From Colius striatus (Eukaryota; Chordata; Aves; Coliiformes; Coliidae): 64,000 bases of DNA. The DNA is taken from assembly GCF_028858725.1 (NCBI RefSeq), contig NC_084774.1, positions 2,516,001-2,580,000 on the forward strand, read 5' to 3'. Numbering within the stretch: position 1 is the stretch's first letter; each line of letters opens with the position of its first letter. The notes beneath the pieces are model-generated. The model was not told the DNA's origin. It did no database searches and worked only from the letters and a program-made list of their open reading frames with translations. Position numbers and translations under genes: made by a program. Below, piece after piece: positions 52,079 to 63,930 of this stretch.

Positions 52079-52639
52079 TCAGGAGCGCAGCCAGCGCAGC
52101 TGCGCGTAGTCCTCGGAGCTCAGCACATAGTCCAGGAGCCGCCGCAGCCAGGCGGGATCTCGGCGGCGCGCCAGCAGGAAGCTGAGCTGCCCGTCCCTGC
52201 TGTGATCCCCGGAGCCCAGCTCGTGGTCCAGGAGCCGCCGCAGCCACAGCGGCTCCTGGCGGGGCCACGGCACGTGGCGGGGCCGCCTGCGCCTGTCCTG
52301 CAGCCCGGCGGGGCCACGCTGCCCACGCTCAGCCCCGGCTCTCCGGCCCCGCTGCCCTCTGGGCCCCCGCCGCCGCCGCCCCTGCGGCTGCGGCCCCGGC
52401 CCCGCGGCGGGACGGAGGCGGCCGTGAGGCTGCCGGGCCCCCCCGGCGTCGCCCTCCTCTGCAGGCAGGAGGCAGAGGGCCAGGATGGGCTGGTGGCACA
52501 GCGGGCAGTGGGCGGCGGCCCAGCGCTGGGCGCAGGCCTGGCACAAGGCGTGCCAGCACGGCTCCAGGGCACAGGGCCGTTGCAGGGGACCGAGGCAGAC
52601 GGGGCAACCGTCCCTCTGCTCCTGCCTGGGCACCTCCAT
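52079..52639 (-). CDS. RING-finger (C3HC4) protein, array copy 3
   Basis: 186-aa open frame, all RING ligands intact, with a His/Ile-level scatter of substitutions and a C-terminal RWLRS in place of RWLRF. CRE promoter at 53025-53032. The downstream side of its promoter is interrupted by the 26-G run. Confidence 0.65.
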   Translation of the reverse strand: MEVPRQEQRDGCPVCLGPLQRPCALEPCWHALCQACAQRWAAAHCPLCHQPILALCLLPAEEGDAGGARQPHGRLRPAAGPGPQPQGRRRRGPRGQRGRRAGAERGQRGPAGLQDRRRRPRHVPWPRQEPLWLRRLLDHELGSGDHSRDGQLSFLLARRRDPAWLRRLLDYVLSSEDYAQLRWLRS

Positions 52640-53131
52640 GGCCGCTGCTGGCACTTGCTGTCCTCTCAGCTGCTGGCGGGTCGGGACCTCAGCCACCGCA
52701 GGCAGGACTCGCCGGCTGCCACCGGTGGGACTCAAAGGCTTCAGGCGCTGCTGCTGCGACTCGGCGGCTCCTCAGGCACGTGCCGACGTCTGGCTGCTGA
52801 GGGCAGGACTCGAGGGCTCGGCTGCTGCCTCCAGGGCTCGACGTCTGCCGTGTGCCGGGCAGTCTGCAGCTGGGCTGCTGCCGTGTCCCACAGGGGCCTG
52901 TGACTGTCTGTGACATCACAAGGCTGTCGGGAGCACGGCCAGGAGCATCCTCCCCGTGCTGCAGGAGCACGCGGCCTGCGGGGAGCAGCAGGGCAGTGAT
53001 TGGCCGAGGAGCTGCGTGTGCCTGTGACGTCACAGAGGGGAGGGGGCGGGGCTTAGTGCTGCGGGGGGCGGGGCTCCAGCAGCTCCTCCAATGCCTGAGC
53101 ACGGGCTCTGCACACGGCCCTCAACCTGACC

Positions 53132-53157
53132 GGGGGGGGGGGGGGGGGGGGGGGGGG
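53132..53157 (+). repeat. Homopolymer of 26 G
   Basis: In units 1, 3 and 5 the same place reads GGGGTAAAGGGGGGG. In unit 4 it is 26 uninterrupted G followed by AGGAGG. It could form a G-quadruplex or be an assembly/sequencing length error. Confidence 0.9.
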
Positions 53158-53266
53158 AGGAGGCAGCCAATCACAGCCCAGGCCACGCCCCCTCCTCTCA
53201 GGCCACGCCCCTCTCAGGCCACCCCCCAGCCCTCACCAGCACCTTGGTGCGATCCAGCGCTGCCCC

Positions 53267-54060
53267 CTCCAGCCCGTGGAGCAAAGCAGCGTGGGAAGGG
53301 GACAACGGGGCCTCCCCAAACCTCTTCTCTAGGGGAAGCCCCCGCCCAAAGCCTTGTACAGAGTAAGCCCCACCCCCAGGAGAGAAAGCCCCTCCCCACA
53401 AGACCTTAGAGAAAGAAGCGTCTCCCCCAAACCGCTTCTACAGGGGAAGCCCCGGCCCCAGTTCGGAGAAGCCCCACCCCAAACCCTTATCCAGGGAAAG
53501 CTGCGCCCCATTGTGCCTTTGATAGGGGAAGCCCAAAGCAACTCTAGCAGTAAGCCCCGCCCATACAGGCAGCTGCTGCACCCCCAAACCAAGCCACAAG
53601 GGAAGCCCTGTCCTCTCGGGCAGTAGCACCACCCCTTAGACCGAATCCCCGCCCAAGTCCCTCCAATGCCCCAAAGGGACCCCAAAACTCACTCTCAGTT
53701 CTCCAAGGGGACCCCAAAACTCCCTGAATGCCTCAAGGGGACCCCAAAACCCCTCAAACCCCTCCCCAATGCCCCAAGGGGACTGCAAAAGCCCCCTAAA
53801 ACCACCCCCAAAGCCCCAAGGGAATCCCAAAATCTCCCCAAATCCCTCCCCAAAACCCTCAGGGGACCCCAAAACCTCCCCCCAATGCCTCAAGGGGACC
53901 TCAAAACCCCTCAAACCCCTCCCCAATTCCTCAAGGGGACCTCAAAACCCCTCAAACCCCTCTCCAATGCCCAAAGGGACCGCAAAATCCCCTCAAACCC
54001 CTCCCCAATGCCTCAAAGGGACTGCAAAATCCCCTCAAAACCTCCCCCAGTTTAAAATTT
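53267..54060. repeat. C-rich minisatellite pair, copy 4
   Basis: Same blocks as before. It has the AACTCTAGCAGTAAGCCCCG insertion otherwise seen only in unit 2, together with the TCCCCAATTCC variant of units 3 and 5, so it looks recombinant between array branches. Confidence 0.85.
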
Positions 54061-54125
54061 AATCTTAGTAAGTGTTGATTAGAAATTGATGATGAAGGAA
54101 ACACTCTCTATGAACTGGTAACAAA

Positions 54126-54789
54126 ATGAAGGAAATTGCACATGTTCCAGTTCAGACTTGGAATGGAATCGATCTGGGAGGACGAGGGGGGAACCTGATG
54201 AACGGTGATTGGCTTCCTAACCTTGGGATAGTAGTATTGGGGATATTTGGAGGATTCTTAATAATTCCATGTTTAATACCTGTTTTTTACCAGATTAATG
54301 CACTCGGTTACACAAGGAATGCAGATAACTGCAGGGCCCGTTGATTCAGAACCAGGGAAGGAGAAAACTCATTCCTTGATGAGACTAAAAACAAAAGAAG
54401 ATCTGAAATTGATACCAATTCGGCAAGTACTGACTCGATTAGGAACAAAACCACAAATCAATACCATAAAGAAGAAGATGGGGGATTGTGAACTGTGTTC
54501 ACCTGAGTCGTGTCACTGTGAAACAATGCCGGGGCCCCAGGGTATAATGTGACTTTGAACCACTCTGTTTGTCCCTGTATAACCACAGGTTTAGGAGAAG
54601 CAGGATGGTGTGTCTATAGTTCCTAATGTTACGTATATAGCTCTTCTCTCTTGCAAAGGGCACCTGGCCGGCACTCTGGTACAGCAGCTTAGGCCGGTGT
54701 TTGTTGCTCGCTGCATGGTGTTAGGGAAGAGAGGCCTATTGGGCGCAGGCGTATGAATGTGTATTAGCAGAGGGAATAGAAACCGAAAA
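54126..54789 (+). mobile_element. Retroviral env-tail/PPT/LTR fossil (unit 4)
   Basis: Copy of the 33998 element with identical boundaries; the membrane segment keeps the Gly-Gly form. A TCATTCCTTGATG change near 54370 distinguishes it from units 2 and 3. Confidence 0.65.
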
Positions 54790-55611
54790 CTGCTGTCCAG
54801 CAGTTCCCTGTCCCTCTGGAGCTGGGGAGCCCAGCACTGGGCACAGGACTCCAGACGAGGCCTGACTCTGGGCAGAGCAGAGGGGGAGCAGAACCTCCCT
54901 CCCCCGCTGCCCACACTCTTCCGGGTGCCCCCAGGCCGCCACAGCCCTTCTTGCCCACGAGGGCACGTTGCTGCTCAGGGTTAGTTTATGATCAACCTGG
55001 CGCTCCAAACCGCCGGGAGCTGGCCGTGCCTGGGGGACGGCCACGGCCTGGGCAGAGCCGGGTGGTCGCGGCCCCTGGATGGCTGCCAGGGGGCGACCGA
55101 GGGGCTTCAAGCGCCGCCTCTCGCCGCCATTGGCTGGTTGGGCCGCCACTCTGCGACCTCGCGCGCCGATTGGTCGGGGCGGCGCGCTGTGGGCGGGCCT
55201 CGCTGTTCCCCTCAGGGCGCCTTGGACTTCGCTCACAGCTTCCCCAGTTTGGAAAGAGAAAGTTGGATTTTGAGGGAAAAAAGTGGAGTTGTGAGGGCAA
55301 AAGTGGGATTTTAGTGGAGTCTTGAGGGCAAAAGTGGAGTGTTGAGAACAAAAGTGGGCATTTGGTGGAGTTGTGAGGGCAAAAGTGGACGTTTGGGGGA
55401 GGTCTGAGGGGCAAAGCATGGAAAAGGAAGCAGAGGAGAGCAGCAGTGGAAAGGGCTCAGGTGGAGGCTGGAGCTGCCCAGAGCTGTTTCCCCGAGGGGG
55501 CCGCAGCCCCTGTGCCAGGCTGCCCAGCGAGCTGGTGGCTTCCCCATCCCTGGAGGGCCCCCAAAGCCGTGGGGCCGAGCTGCTGAGGAGACCCTTCCCG
55601 AGGCCGTGACC

Positions 55612-58243
55612 ATGGCTTCTGCTCTTCCTTATCCTTCCCTGAACCCCTTGGTCGTGGCTCGGGCCTGGGAGGAAGCGCAGAGATCCCAGACGAGCTCAGC
55701 CGTGCGAACTGTGAGCGAGCCTGAGTTGCTGCAGAGCAGTGAGTGAGGGTTTCCCCCCCTTTCCCCACACCCTCCATCAGGGCTGGGCAAGGGAGGGGGG
55801 GTTCAGCAAAGCCTTGGGTGACGATACCTCGGCAGTGACACCTCGCTGGCGCGGGCTCGACGCTCCTCTTGGGTGGCAAGAGGCTGAACGGGAGCCGGCG
55901 GTGGCCAAGGCGGCCTTTTGTGGGGGCATCAAGGAGAGTGTGGGCAGCAGGATATGGGAGCTGCTCCTGCCCCTCTCCTCTGCCATCTCTGGTGAGGCTC
56001 CATCTGGAGTCCCGTGCCCAGTTCTGGGCTCCCCTTGCTCGCTTTGAAGCTCCTCTCACCCTCTGGGGAAGGGCTGGGCCGAGTCCATGTGTTCCTACAG
56101 GCTCTGCCGTGTTTCTCCTGTGTAGGTGACATGCCGTCAGAGGAGACTGTACACATCCCATTGTCAGAGAAGGATGCTGTGATCTCTTTTTCAAGCAGCA
56201 TCAGCAGCTGCAGTGGAAGCTGTGAGAGCAGCTGCAGCGGCAACAGCAACTGCGGATGCGGGTGCAATAGCAGCGGCAGCATGGTGATTAAGGTGATGAT
56301 CCCAGCCCTGCTCCCTCACCCAGGGGAACACTCTGCTCTCCTCCTCCTCTGCTCTGCAGCCTCTGCACTGTCTCCCTTCGCTCCCCATTTTTGCCCTTAC
56401 AAGTTCAGCAAAACCCCACTTTGGCCCTCAAAGCTCAACTTTTGCCCTCAAAACCCCACCAAAACCCAACTTTTGCTCTTCAAACTTTACTTTTCCCCTC
56501 AAAACTCCCCAAAACCACAACTTTTGCCTTCAAAAACTTCACCAAAAGCCAACTTTTGGCTTCAAAACTCCCCCCAAACCCATCTTATGTCCTCAAAAGT
56601 CTTCATTTGGCCTCAGAACTCCCCCAAAACCCCACATTTAGCCTCCACTCTCCTTCAGAACCCTCTTCCCCTTCTCCAGGCTCAAGCTCCCCTGGGGCAA
56701 GTCTGGGCTCGTTTCCTCCTGTCGCTCAGTACCGCTGTCAACCTCCCTCCAGGTCCTTTACACCAGCCCAGCTCTCAAGCTGTGCTACTCAGTCGAGCTG
56801 CTGGAGGAACAGCTCTCGCCTACTGAGAAGACAGACATGGTCGTCTGGATCATTGAGCGCTTGGGAGGAGACCAAGTGCCCCAGAAGCACAAAGCCGTCC
56901 TGGGGGCAGCCGTGAGAAACCCGAGCTCCTGGCTTTGGGATGTAAGTTTGCCCCGAGGTTGGCTTTCCTCCTCCCTGAACCCACCCGAGGCCTTTCCAAA
57001 GCGGCAGAGGGGGCTGGGAGAGGGGCAGGAGCTTTAGAGGAGGACGGGTCGGCATGGCCACGCTCCCCTCCTCCAGGTGTCAAGGATCATGAGGTGCATC
57101 CATGGGATGATGACCAAGGTGTACACGGAGTTCTCCCAAACGCAGCTGCAGGTCCTCCTGAAGACGCTGGTCGAGCACTACCCCAGCCAGTTGTGTCAGA
57201 GCCTGTGGATGTTATCTCCAAGTCAGGACAGGTACTGACCTGAGCGGCCGCCAGGCTTTGTTCTCCACACCGTCCCCACGCCTCCCAGCCCCATGAGCCG
57301 AGCCTCCTCCTTCCCACCCCGTGAGGAAAACCACCTCAACCTTCCTCCTGAGTGTCCCAAGAGGGAGGGGCAAGGTGCCAAGAGGCACCTGGAGCCAACC
57401 CTGCTGCTGCTTCCCGCAGGGCTGCCATGGCCATGTTGGAGGTGATATTCTCCACGCCCAAACTACTGTGTTCAGCCTTGAAGGAGATGCTGGCGCTGCT
57501 CCAGCACAGGCTGTTCCGGAAGGTGTTCAGCTGCGACGTGGACGACACCTACATCTACCCCCTGGCTGTGAGTGGGGACTCAGTGGCACGTGGAGTGCTG
57601 GGGGTGGGAAGGGAATCTTCAGGGATCATGCTCCTCGTCAAGCCTAGTTGATCTCAGCAGAAAGCTTCTGCTGTCAAAACGGCCCAGACCCTCACCTTTC
57701 CCCTCAAAATGCCCCCAAACCCTCACCTTTCGCCTCAAAACACCACCAAAATGCCACTTTCCCCCCTCAGAACGCCACCAAAACACCACTTTTCCCCTCC
57801 AACTCCTCCCAGCCCTCCTCAGTGCCTCTCCTGCCCCTGCAGATCCTGGCTGGGGGTCACCCTGGCATCAACTTCACCTCCATCTACAAGTTTTGTCGCT
57901 TCCTCAAGTGGCCTCGCAGCCCGATGCTGCCCCTGGTGCTCACAGCCCTCCTCACCTTGTCTGAGGACACCAAGACGGTACGTGCTGATCCAGCCAAGCA
58001 CAGCCTGTGAGTTCTGGGGGCAAAAAGGGCTGCTGTGGCTTCACCACAACCGCTGTCCCCTCCCAGGCCAGGACCATCAGCTTGCTGGTGCCTGATATCT
58101 TGGAGCTCATGGCACATGCCAGCACTGATGTCAAAGCGAAGGCTTTGGTCGTCTTGAGGAGGGTGTTTGGAGCCGTGAAGAAACGAGACCCCAAGCCCAC
58201 GATCATGAAGCTCTGTGAAGAGCTGCCACGGTTCTTTGATGAT
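55612..58243 (+). CDS. MROH-like HEAT protein, array copy 4
   Basis: Exons 55612-55738, 56126-56292, 56753-56941, 57077-57231, 57420-57567, 57843-57977 and 58067-58243; phases preserved. Exon 1 differs most (NPLVVARAWEEAQ and AVRTVSEPE, against NPSVMDRAWEEAQ and TVRAVSEPE). Exons 3-7 are nearly identical to copy 3. As in copy 3, exon 7 is open through its donor to 58753, allowing the 535-aa HEAT-kinase fusion. Confidence 0.5.
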
Positions 58244-58753
58244 GTGAGGAGCTGCTGGGAGCTTCAGTGGCATCTGTGGGGAGGATGGTTTTGGGCTTCC
58301 CCAGCTCTCCCACCATGTCTGATGCTGTGGCATCACAGGATCACAGGAGCTATGACAGAGGACATCGCTGGCACCAAGTTTCAGCAGTTGGCATCTGCCA
58401 TCAAGTATTGCCATGATTTGGACGTTGCTCACAGGGAGCTGCAATGTGAGAACATCCTTCTCCATGCACATCTCAATGTCAAGCTGGCAGACTTTGGCTT
58501 TTCCAAATTCCTGTCTCGGGAGGAAAATGGCAGAATTGTTCTCAGCCAAACCTTCTGTTGTTCTCCTGCGTACGCAGCCCCTGAAGTGCTGGAGGAAATT
58601 CGCTCTGACCCCAGGATTGCTGACACATGGACTCTGGGTGTCAGCCTGTACTCAATGGTCTGGGCTTCGTTGCCTTTCAATGATTCCAACGTCAGCAAAA
58701 TGACCCGTGTTCAGAAACGACAGCGGATCCCCTTCCCCAGTCCAAACATCTGA
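58244..58753 (+). pseudogene. TSSK-like kinase C-lobe, N-lobe deleted (copy 4)
   Basis: Same deletion breakpoint, degenerate catalytic loop and final stop as copy 3, in frame with the preceding MROH exon. Beyond the stop the shifted C-lobe tail runs to about 59000, and AATAAA follows at 59276-59281. Confidence 0.75.
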
Positions 58754-59432
58754 CTGCAGAGTGCAGGGATCTCGTTCACCGCTTGCTCCCGCCCATCGTG
58801 GCTCAGAGGTTGTGCGTAGATGAAGTCTTGAAGCACTCATGGCTGCAGACTCCAAAATGCACGATCCCTTTGCCTCTGCCAGCTGCAAAAGAGGGTGAGT
58901 GTTCCCAAACCCTTTGTGAAGGAAAGCCTGGGCACTACCAGCAAGCCAAATCCCCTTCTGTATACGGGGGAGGAGAGAAGGACAAAGGATCCTCTTAAGG
59001 ACAGCTTTACTTTCCAAGTCAGGAAACCAGCGACTCCACATCTCAGCGCTGTAGCTGGCACGGGATAATTCTTCCCTGCTCCAGCTGAGGATAGAGAGGG
59101 ATGAAGAAGAACACTCAGCTGCTGAAGTAAACGCATTTCACCTCCTCAGAAAATGTGCCAACTTGATAGGGGTTTATCGTTTCTTGACAGTTTTTCCTGA
59201 TGGGCTCTGCTGCTGCTTTTGCTTAATGTTGTTGTGGCATCTTTGAGGCGTTCTTCAGTTTCTTACAAAACTGGTAATAAAGAATGGATTAAAGCTATTT
59301 CTCAAATCAAGGAAAAGCATTTCTCGTGATAAACTCTTCCTATTTCGGTCTAGACAGAATTAACTATGACAAAATGATACCCAACATATTTTCCCTCTTC
59401 GTTCTAAGCAGCTGTTACTTGATTCTGAGCTC

Positions 59433-60608
59433 TTGGCCAGAGCTTGCAGGGGTGCAACCAGGAAGGCTGAAGCCCTTCTACAATCAAATCTAGTCAGGAC
59501 AGTTAAGGAAAACAAGAAGGGGTTTTTCAGGCACATTGGTAGTAAAAGGAAGCTGAGGGGAAATGTGGGCCCGCTGCTGAACACAGAGGGTGCCCTGGTG
59601 ACCGAGGACGCAGAGGAGGCCGAAGTACTGAATGCCGCCTTTGCTTCGGTCTTTACGGCCACGGCCGGCCCTGGGGAAGCCCAGTCCAGCAAGGACAGTC
59701 GGGTGGCCTGGACAGCAGAGGACTTGCCCTGGGTGAAGAGGAAGAGGTTAAAGGCTTGTTGGCCGAGCTTAACACTCATAAGTCAATGGGTCCCAATGGG
59801 ATGCATCCGAGAGTGCTGCGGAAGCTGCTGATGCGATTGCTAAGCCTCACTCCATCCTGTTTGAACAACCATGGAGGACAGGTGAGGTGCCTGAGGGCTG
59901 GAGCAAGGCCAGTGTCACTGCATTCAGTGCTGCCATTCAGTGACATCAGGACAGGCTGGAGAGTTGGGCAGAGAGAAACCTCACGAGGTTCGACAAGGAC
60001 AAGGGCAGAGTCCTGCAGCTGGGAAGGAACAACCCCCTGCACCAGGACAGGCTGGGGATTGACCTGCTGGAGAGCAGCTCTGCAGACACAGACCTGGGAG
60101 TGCTGGTTGAGGGAGGTTCTGCTCCTCCTCTACTCTGCCAAGGGTAGAACTGCTGGAGAGAGGCCAGTGCAGGGCCACCAGGATGCTGAGGGGACTGGAC
60201 CATCTTCCTTATGAGGAAAGGCTGCGGGACCTGGGGCTGTTCAGCCTGGAGGAGACTGAGGGGGGATCTAATTACTAGTGACAAATATCTCACTGGTGGG
60301 TGTCAGGAGGTTGGGGCAGCACTTTTTTCGATGGTATCTAGCAACAGGACAAGGGCTGATGGGATGAAGCTGGAACAAAAGTTTCCATTTCAACATAAGG
60401 ACAAACTGTTTCCCTGTGAGATGAGGGAGCTCTGGCCCAGGCTGCCCAGGGAGGGTGAGGAGGCTCCTTCCTTGGAGGGCTTCAAGACCTCCTGCAGGAC
60501 ATGTTCCTGCGTGACCTGATGTAGATGGGAGCTGCTTCTGCAGGGGGGTTGGACTGGATGAGCTCTACAGGTCCCTTTAACCCCCACCGTGCTGTGATTC
60601 TTTGAAAA
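59433..60608 (+). mobile_element. CR1 LINE with internal deletion (unit 4)
   Basis: Third copy of the internally deleted CR1 (see 39632), with identical breakpoints and the usual 3' tail. Confidence 0.9.
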
Positions 60609-61970
60609 AAGATTCTGAGGGAGAACCACTAGAATGCTGAGATGGAAAGGGCAGCTGAGCTCCGGACTGGTCTGTGCCCCACACCCTCTTCTGCCCCACT
60701 GCCCTGGGTCCCCAGCTGCTTCCTGCAGTGTTCCTCTCTCCCTGTTCTTCTCTCCTTGCAGCACTGATTCTCCTCGAGGCGTCAGAGCCGAGTGGGAGCA
60801 GACGAGCGGCCGTTCCACAAGCAGCACGTGGCGGAGCATTGTGGCAGGTTCTGGGACCCCTTCAAGGGGCCACGTTCACCCCCTGGGTGCCCTTGAGGGT
60901 AGAATCCAGCCAAGAAGATGAGCACATCGTTCCTCTCTGCTATGGGAACAGAGGTGTGTGAGGGAAGCTGTGAGCAGCCCCCATCCCATGGGAAGCCTGT
61001 GTCTTTCTGCTAGATGCCTCTGATTTGGCCTCAAGTTGCTCCAGGGCAGGTTGAGATTGGCGTTGAAGAATTTGAAGTTAAATTGGAGTGGAAGATTGAA
61101 GAAGAACTGTTTCCCTGAGAGGGTTGTCAGCCCCTGTGCAGGCTGCCCAGGGAGCTGGGGGAGTCCACATCCCTGGAGGGATCCCAAAGCTGTGAAGCTG
61201 AGGTGCTGAGGACCATGGGGTAGTGCAGGGCTTTGCAGGGTGAGGGCAGGGTTTGGATTGGATGATCTTTAAGGTCTTTTCCAACTGAAATGATTCTGCG
61301 AGTCTTTGACACACTGGAACTGTCTCAAGATTGTTCTCAATGGCACAACTTTGCTGGCTGACAGACTACCCGAGCACCTCTGGAAATGGCCATCAGACCT
61401 GGGCCTGGGTGCTTTCCTCTTGCCGTAACTGCGCACCGTTGGCTGAATCTTTCTGGGCTGCAGCCGGGCTGTTTCAGTCTGGGCTGAGCAGACTCACTGC
61501 AAACATCTCGAGATTGCTCCCACACTGAAAAGGCTCCAAAGGCTGCTGTGATTTAAAGCCAGCTGACAATAAGCAAAGCCTGCAGTTGTTCACTGCGCCC
61601 CACCTCAGCAGGGCAAGGAGGAGAATCGGGAGGAAAAGATGAAGCTTTGTGGGTTGAGATAAGGAGAGTTTAATAAAACACCACGAGGAGAGAACAAAGC
61701 GTCATGACAGCAGCAAAGGAAAGCAGCAAAGGAGCGATGGCAGGTGCAAGGGCTCAGTGCCTGCAGCCCCACGCTCAGTCCCGATGGAAAGGCCGCAGTT
61801 GTCACGCGTGGACTGTGCTGCCGTGTCCTCGGGCTCCCGAGGAGAGGCTCCCGCAGTGCCTGTGGCCACTCTCAGCGTGCTGCAGCCATGAGCCAAGGCG
61901 CACAGAAGGAACCAGGCCTGGCCCCTCTCAGCCCGCGCCGGGGGCCGATTCAGAGGGAGATGTTTGTGTG

Positions 61971-62531
61971 TCAGAAGCGCAGCCAGCGCAGCTGCGCGTA
62001 GTCCTCGGAGCTCAGCACATAGTCCAGGAGCCGCCGCAGCCAGGCGGGATCTCGGCGGCGCGCCAGCAGGAAGCTGAGCTGCCCGTCCCTGCTGTGATCC
62101 CCGGAGCCCAGCTCGTGGTCCAGGAGCCGCCGCAGCCACAGCGGCTCCTGGCGGGGCCACGGCACGTGGCGGGGCCGCCTGCGCCTGTCCTGCAGCCCGG
62201 CGGGGCCGCGCCGCCCACGCTCAGCCCCGGCTCTCCGGCCCCGCTGCCCTCTGGGCCCCCGCCGCCGTCGCCCCTGCGGCTCTGGCCCCGGCCCCGCGGC
62301 GGGACGGAGGCGGCCGTGAGGCTGCCGGGCCCCCCCGGCGTCGCCCTCCTCTGCAGGCAGGAGGCAGAGGGCCAGGATGGGCTGGTGGCACAGCGGGCAG
62401 TGGGCGGCGGCCCAGCGCTGGGCGCAGGCCTGGCACAAGGCGTGCCAGCACGGCTCCAGGGCACAGGGCCGTTGCAGGGGACCGAGGCAGACGGGGCAAC
62501 CGTCCCTCTGCTCCTGCCTGGGCACCTCCAT
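61971..62531 (-). CDS. RING-finger (C3HC4) protein, array copy 4
   Basis: 186-aa open frame with the full RING ligand set, Pro/Gly/Arg linker with small differences (PGPEPQGRRRRG) and RWLRF end. Across the four copies most differences fall in the linker, while the RING and the two WLRRLLD helices are conserved. Confidence 0.65.
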   Translation of the reverse strand: MEVPRQEQRDGCPVCLGPLQRPCALEPCWHALCQACAQRWAAAHCPLCHQPILALCLLPAEEGDAGGARQPHGRLRPAAGPGPEPQGRRRRGPRGQRGRRAGAERGRRGPAGLQDRRRRPRHVPWPRQEPLWLRRLLDHELGSGDHSRDGQLSFLLARRRDPAWLRRLLDYVLSSEDYAQLRWLRF

Positions 62532-63146
62532 GGCCGCTGCTGGCACTTGCTGTCCTCTCAGCTGCTGGCGGGTCGGGATCTCAGCCACCGCAGGCAGGAC
62601 TCGCCGGCTGCCACCGGTGGGACTCAAAGGCTTCAGGCGCTGCTGCTGCGACTCGGCGGCTCCTCAGGCACGTGCCGACGTCTGGCTGCTGAGGGCAGGA
62701 CTCGAGGGCTCGGCTGCTGCCTCCAGGGCTCGACGTCTGCCGTGTGCCGGGCAGTCTGCAGCTGGGCTGCTGCCGTGTCCCACAGGGGACTGTGACTGTC
62801 TGTGACATCACAAGGCTGTCGGGAGCACGGCCAGGAGCATCCTCCCCGTGCTGCAGGAGCACGCGGCCTGCGGGGAGCAGCAGGGCAGTGATTGGCCGAG
62901 GAGCTGCGTGTGCCTGTGACGTCACAGAGGGGAGGGGGCGGGGCTTAGTGCTGCGGGGGGCGGGGCTCCAGCAGCTCCTCCAATGCCTGAGCACGGGCTC
63001 TGCACACGGCCCTCACCCTGGCTTGGGGTAAAGGGGGGGGAAGGCGGCCAATCAGAGAGCAGGCCCCGCCTCCTCTCGGGCCACGCCCCCTCTCAGGCCA
63101 CGCCCCCAGCCCTCACCAGCACCTTGGTGCGATCCAGCGCTGCCCC

Positions 63147-63930
63147 CTCCAGCCCGTGGAGCAAAGCAGCGTGGGAAGGGGACAACGGGGCCTCCCCAAA
63201 CCTCTTCTCTAGGGGAAGCCCCCGCCCAAAGCCTTGTACAGAGTAAGCCCCACCCTCAGGAGAGAAAGCCCCTCCCCACAAGACCTTAGAGAAAGAAGCG
63301 TCTCCCCCAAACCGCTTCTACAGGGGAAGCCCCGGCCCCAGTTCGGAGAAGCCCCACCCCAAACCCTTATCCAGGGAAAGCTGCGCCCCATTGTGCCTTT
63401 GATAGGGGAAGCCCAAAGCAACTCCACCCATACAGGCAGCTGCTGCACCCCCAAACCAAGCCACAAGGGAAGCCCTGTCCTCTCGGGCAGTAGCACCACC
63501 CCTTAGACCGAATCCCCGCCCAAGTCCCTCCAATGCCCCAAAGGGACCCCAAAACTCACTCTCAGTTCTCCAAGGGGACCCCAAAACTCCCTGAATGCCT
63601 CAAGGGGACCCCAAAACCCCTCAAACCCCTCCCCAATGCCCCAAGGGGACTGCAAAAGCCCCCTAAAACCACCCCCAAAGCCCCAAGGGAATCCCAAAAT
63701 CTCCCCAAATCCCTCCCCAAAACCCTCAGGGGACCCCAAAACCTCCCCCCAATGCCTCAAGGGGACCTCAAAACCCCTCAAACCCCTCCCCAATTCCTCA
63801 AGGGGACCTCAAAACCCCTCAAACCCCTCTCCAATGCCCAAAGGGACCGCAAAATCCCCTCAAACCCCTCCCCAATGCCTCAAAGGGACTGCAAAATCCC
63901 CTCAAAACCTCCCCCAGTTTAAAATTTAAT
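63147..63930. repeat. C-rich minisatellite pair, copy 5
   Basis: Same two blocks. The first resembles unit 1 (CCACCCTCAGGAG) while the second follows units 3 and 4 (TCCCCAATTCC), again a mosaic of array branches. Confidence 0.85.

Larger units (their letters stand above)
51091..60982. repeat. Array unit 4 (full 9.9-kb unit)
   Basis: Complete unit, 9892 bp between anchors, same order as unit 3. Private features are a 26-G homopolymer (53132-53157), a rearranged GC spacer after it, a 51-bp loss in the MROH intron 2 minisatellite (about 56480), and a short change at 54982 (GGTTAGTTTATGATC). It shares the N-lobe deletion of the kinase with unit 3. Confidence 0.9.
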
